From assembly GCA_001643675.2 (NCBI GenBank), contig LSRY02000004.1:371001-435000 (forward strand): a stretch of DNA of 64,000 nt, given 5' to 3'. The position numbers and the translations under genes are program-made. Origin of the DNA: Monocercomonoides exilis. Its lineage: Eukaryota > Preaxostyla > Oxymonadida > Polymastigidae. Below the pieces are notes generated by a model. That model saw only the letters and a program-made list of their open reading frames with translations, was not told the DNA's origin and did no database searches. Numbering within the stretch: the first letter of the stretch is position 1; every line of letters begins with the position of its first letter. Positions 61,098-64,000 of this stretch are shown one piece after another.

Positions 61098-64000
61098 TTA
61101 CATCCCCACTGCTTTTTTCATAATTGGTGGAATATCAGCAAGAGAATTAATAAATTCGCCTTTTTCTTCATTTTTGAATGGAATTAAAGAAAGAAATTGA
61201 GAGGATATACATTCTCCTTCTTCAACACTATTTAGGGCTTTTGATGCCATTTCTTTGAAACTTTGAACTTCTCTTCTAACCAATGAAGTGCAAAGCTTTT
61301 GCTCAGGGAAGAAAATATCTTGAATCTTGCGAAATGGACTCGTAAATGTTGCATATCTAAACACATCATCAGCCGCAACGTTGCTTTTACATAATATTTT
61401 TTCATTCTTTTCGTTTTCAAGGTTTTTTTCTTCTTCATTGGAAGTTTCATCATCCAAGAAGCTTTCTTCTTCAACCTCTTCTCCTTCTTCAAGATGACAA
61501 CACAAAAACGGTCGCTCCCAACACACTGTCACAGATCGCTCATTATTCGACTGACGATATGCAAATGTCTCAGTTGTCCGATTTGAAACATGCGAAGAGG
61601 CAAATGAAATTTTCAAATTCGGATCTACAAGGAATGGATGGTCGCACGGAATCGAAGAGTGTTTATAAACACATGCAGAATGCCTGGCAGAATCAACTGC
61701 TTCTCTTCCAACGGCAGATGATTGGAGAATCTTCGCATGCATTGGGCATATGTCGCAGTGGGAGGGAATGGGGCATGTAAAGGCAACTACTCGACCCAAC
61801 GTGCCAAAAGGTACAAGACCAGTTGCAGCAACTGACGCAACACGATCACCTATGTGCAGCTGCCCGCCAGTGGTGTCGCTTCCATCGTTAGTTATACTGA
61901 AAACCGAAGAAATAAGGCATTTAGGATGAATTGAGAATGTCACATGAATGCGAGTTGTTTTTGGTTCTTTGACTTTTGAGTGATTATCAGCTGAGGAAGA
62001 TGCTGGGCTTTGCTCGTCTTCATTAAAAGTGAATGTATCCTTTGACCATCCGCTTTCCCTCTCGTATCTGTCCATTGCATTTTTCCCCATTTTCATTAGT
62101 CTCATTGTTGTGAACTTTCCGGGTTTTGCTTCTGGCTGCTTTAATATCAACTCCATCTTCTCCTCCATCCAATCATTGAACATTTCTGCTTCCTCCTCTT
62201 CATCTTCAAAACCGAACACGGACGATACGTCAAGCTTCTTCAGGCGACGTGGAATGGAAGTGAATGTTTCACACATATCAAACACATTTGGAAATTCCTT
62301 TTTGTATTCCAGCAGCAGCTGTAGTGTTAAAGTCGAATATTCCGCACAAGCTTTTAACGGATTGAAGCGTGCATACATTGGATAGTGACTGTTATTAGCC
62401 AGATCAATGAATGGGAACGATAAAGTCACGTCTGAAACATTGTAAACTTTTTCTACATCTGTTTCTTCATCCTCTGATTGATCTTTTTGATTCCATATGT
62501 TCGAGTTCCCTCGAATTCTTTGCTCTTTACTCCAGATTTTAATTGCAGATTCAGAATCGTCTCCAAAATCACTGCCATCGTCAATTATCTTTTCAATTTC
62601 TCCTTTCAGTCGGTCCTCATTCAGACATCCTTTGTAAACGCGATAAGTATCGATAATCAATGGGCCACTTATCCAGCGTTCTCCGTAATTTCTTTTCCTG
62701 TAGCAAATTCTCTTTGTGAGCGTTAAAGAAAAATTAGGCGTTGTCAACATACGAACAGTTAAATGAGACACGTGCAACAACTTTGAAACTTCATCCGTAT
62801 CAAACCACAAAAGTGAAGACGGTAAATAAGAAGAAAGAAGATTTGGATATAGTGAATATTTAGGAGGAAGAATAGTCGGCTTTGTACCATCACGTGTCAA
62901 TCTCTGACTCAAGATTTCTGAATGCAAAAGTGCAACTGGAATGTTGCTAAACAAACTTGTTTCCTTCCCTGGTATTTGTTCCTCAAATGCATCAAACTCA
63001 ACCTTTATTAGCACATCTTTATTTTTATCATCCGCATTTGCTTTCAAATTGTCTCTGTTTTCAACCATTAATTCTTTATCTGTCGCATTGCAAACACTCA
63101 AAACAGATCCGGATGCAGCCAGTAGAGCGAGTGGATGAGGAATAGAAGAAACAGAAAGAGGAACAAGCTCTCCAGATTCATCTCGTCTTGACACAGAAAG
63201 GACACTCAGATTGCTTCCACAAACGCATATTGCATCGCTTGGAGACAAAGACAGGGTTTCAGTCGGAAATGATTGAAAGGCTACAAGTTGCTGTTTCAAT
63301 TCAGCTAATTGTTCTGACGTCGCATTAACTGTTTCAGCAAACGAAGGGATTGCTGATATTAACTGTATTGGCACACACATTACATCACCCACATTGTACT
63401 CGGCAGAAACCACTTCTTCATCATAATCATAGATGTCGCTGAGCATGCTTTCACTATTAAATTTTTCTTTTCCATTTCCCTTTTGTGGACTCCAGACATC
63501 ACATATCCCAATCTTTCCGTCTGTTGCAGATCTTGTAGAGTTAAAACCATACAGTCCCTTTTTCAGACTTCTTTGTGCTCTCTCCAAATCTGCTTTGCTC
63601 ACCTCTTCTCCATCAGCTCGACTTCTCTGTACTAATTTTTCGGCTTCTGCGTAATTCAACATAAATTTCTTTTTTTCATATTTCAAACCTTCATCATCAT
63701 CAGAGTCTTCATCTTCATCATCTGTTTCTATTGGATCAAAGTATTTCTCCCCGCTTTTGTATTTATTTTGTTTCTGTAGCTCATCTATCATTTCTCTTTC
63801 ATCTCTTTCTTCCTCCTCCATTCTCTTCATCTCCTCTATCTTCATTGCTCTTCTTCGCTTTCTCCATCCTTTTTTCATCGAGCACAAAGGGTGCACATAG
63901 CACAAAATACTCGATGTCTTTCCCACATCAATGCCTCGCTTTGAAATCAGCTGGTTCCGAATGAATGAAAAGCGTTTATTGAAACATTCATCAGATAGCG
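61098..64000 (-). CDS. XRN1-like 5'-3' exoribonuclease, C-terminal part (cut by window edge)
   Basis: An open minus-strand frame runs from the window edge at 64000 to the stop at 61098 (about 966 codons), with no internal stop or clear intron. It enters mid-protein, reading FNKRFSFIRNQLISKRGIDVGK before any good start. Features recalling the XRN1 C-terminal D1/D2/SH3-like region are ISKRGIDVGKTSSILCYVHPL, the winged-helix-like YLPSSLL with SKLLHVSHLTVRMLTT, and QLHIGDRVASVAATGLVPFG followed by TLGRVVAF, which matches the XRN1 SH3-like loop. XRN1 degrades decapped mRNA in the cytosol. The catalytic N-terminus would lie upstream, outside this window, so activity cannot be judged. Long acidic inserts (DDEDEDSDDDEG) are unusual. 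The assignment rests on motif memory. The alternative is an unrelated acidic protein with an SH3-like fold. Confidence 0.5.
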   Translation of the reverse strand, partial: LSDECFNKRFSFIRNQLISKRGIDVGKTSSILCYVHPLCSMKKGWRKRRRAMKIEEMKRMEEEERDEREMIDELQKQNKYKSGEKYFDPIETDDEDEDSDDDEGLKYEKKKFMLNYAEAEKLVQRSRADGEEVSKADLERAQRSLKKGLYGFNSTRSATDGKIGICDVWSPQKGNGKEKFNSESMLSDIYDYDEEVVSAEYNVGDVMCVPIQLISAIPSFAETVNATSEQLAELKQQLVAFQSFPTETLSLSPSDAICVCGSNLSVLSVSRRDESGELVPLSVSSIPHPLALLAASGSVLSVCNATDKELMVENRDNLKANADDKNKDVLIKVEFDAFEEQIPGKETSLFSNIPVALLHSEILSQRLTRDGTKPTILPPKYSLYPNLLSSYLPSSLLWFDTDEVSKLLHVSHLTVRMLTTPNFSLTLTKRICYRKRNYGERWISGPLIIDTYRVYKGCLNEDRLKGEIEKIIDDGSDFGDDSESAIKIWSKEQRIRGNSNIWNQKDQSEDEETDVEKVYNVSDVTLSFPFIDLANNSHYPMYARFNPLKACAEYSTLTLQLLLEYKKEFPNVFDMCETFTSIPRRLKKLDVSSVFGFEDEEEEAEMFNDWMEEKMELILKQPEAKPGKFTTMRLMKMGKNAMDRYERESGWSKDTFTFNEDEQSPASSSADNHSKVKEPKTTRIHVTFSIHPKCLISSVFSITNDGSDTTGGQLHIGDRVASVAATGLVPFGTLGRVVAFTCPIPSHCDICPMHAKILQSSAVGREAVDSARHSACVYKHSSIPCDHPFLVDPNLKISFASSHVSNRTTETFAYRQSNNERSVTVCWERPFLCCHLEEGEEVEEESFLDDETSNEEEKNLENEKNEKILCKSNVAADDVFRYATFTSPFRKIQDIFFPEQKLCTSLVRREVQSFKEMASKALNSVEEGECISSQFLSLIPFKNEEKGEFINSLADIPPIMKKAVGM

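Overview
The window is a piece of nuclear DNA from an AT-rich, intron-containing anaerobic protist. Its genes carry short spliceosomal introns (47 to 263 nt), most with a GTTTG or GTATG donor. They use the standard genetic code. They include eukaryotic machinery (polyubiquitin, Sec61 beta, a FYVE-type protein, a CCDC148/112-like protein, an XRN1-like exonuclease) beside anaerobe enzymes ([FeFe]-hydrogenase, A-type flavodiiron protein). Three decayed minus-strand genes resemble repeat-protein and kinase-tail families that I remember from oxymonads (Preaxostyla). A Monocercomonoides-like oxymonad is my best guess; this is inference from memory, not a search.

Layout. 0-4 kb: an inverted-repeat element, a decayed gene scrap and a pogo/Tigger-like DDE transposase with its catalytic triad kept. 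4-6 kb: an AAAP amino-acid transporter (minus). 6.9-18.9 kb: one nine-exon gene joining a CAMKK-like kinase domain to a Ser-rich tail of about 3,325 residues that ends in a CaaX prenylation box. 19.3-32.5 kb: one five-exon gene for a protein of about 4,250 residues with an N-terminal FYVE-like zinc finger. 33-38.4 kb: a large inverted repeat whose two arms of about 1.64 kb each carry an identical triple polyubiquitin gene; the 2.1 kb spacer holds a pseudogene. 38.4-45.6 kb: a hAT transposon with terminal repeats and a near-perfect 8-bp target duplication. A Merlin transposon is inserted in the hAT transposase gene with a perfect 8-bp duplication, and a decayed host kinase-like gene lies on the opposite strand. 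45.6-48.5 kb: non-coding DNA with a second inverted-repeat element and a 515-bp MITE flanked by a perfect 8-bp duplication. 48.5-64 kb: a gene-dense stretch with Sec61 beta, a 12-exon CCDC148/112-like gene, the flavodiiron protein, a small membrane protein, [FeFe]-hydrogenase, a coiled-coil/Ser-His-rich protein and an XRN1-like gene cut by the window edge.

The flavodiiron protein (O2/NO reduction) and [FeFe]-hydrogenase (H2 production from reduced ferredoxin) are convergent neighbours and fit an anaerobic cytosolic redox metabolism. The exon structures were read by eye from frame continuity, splice sites and family similarity, and have not been tested with transcripts.
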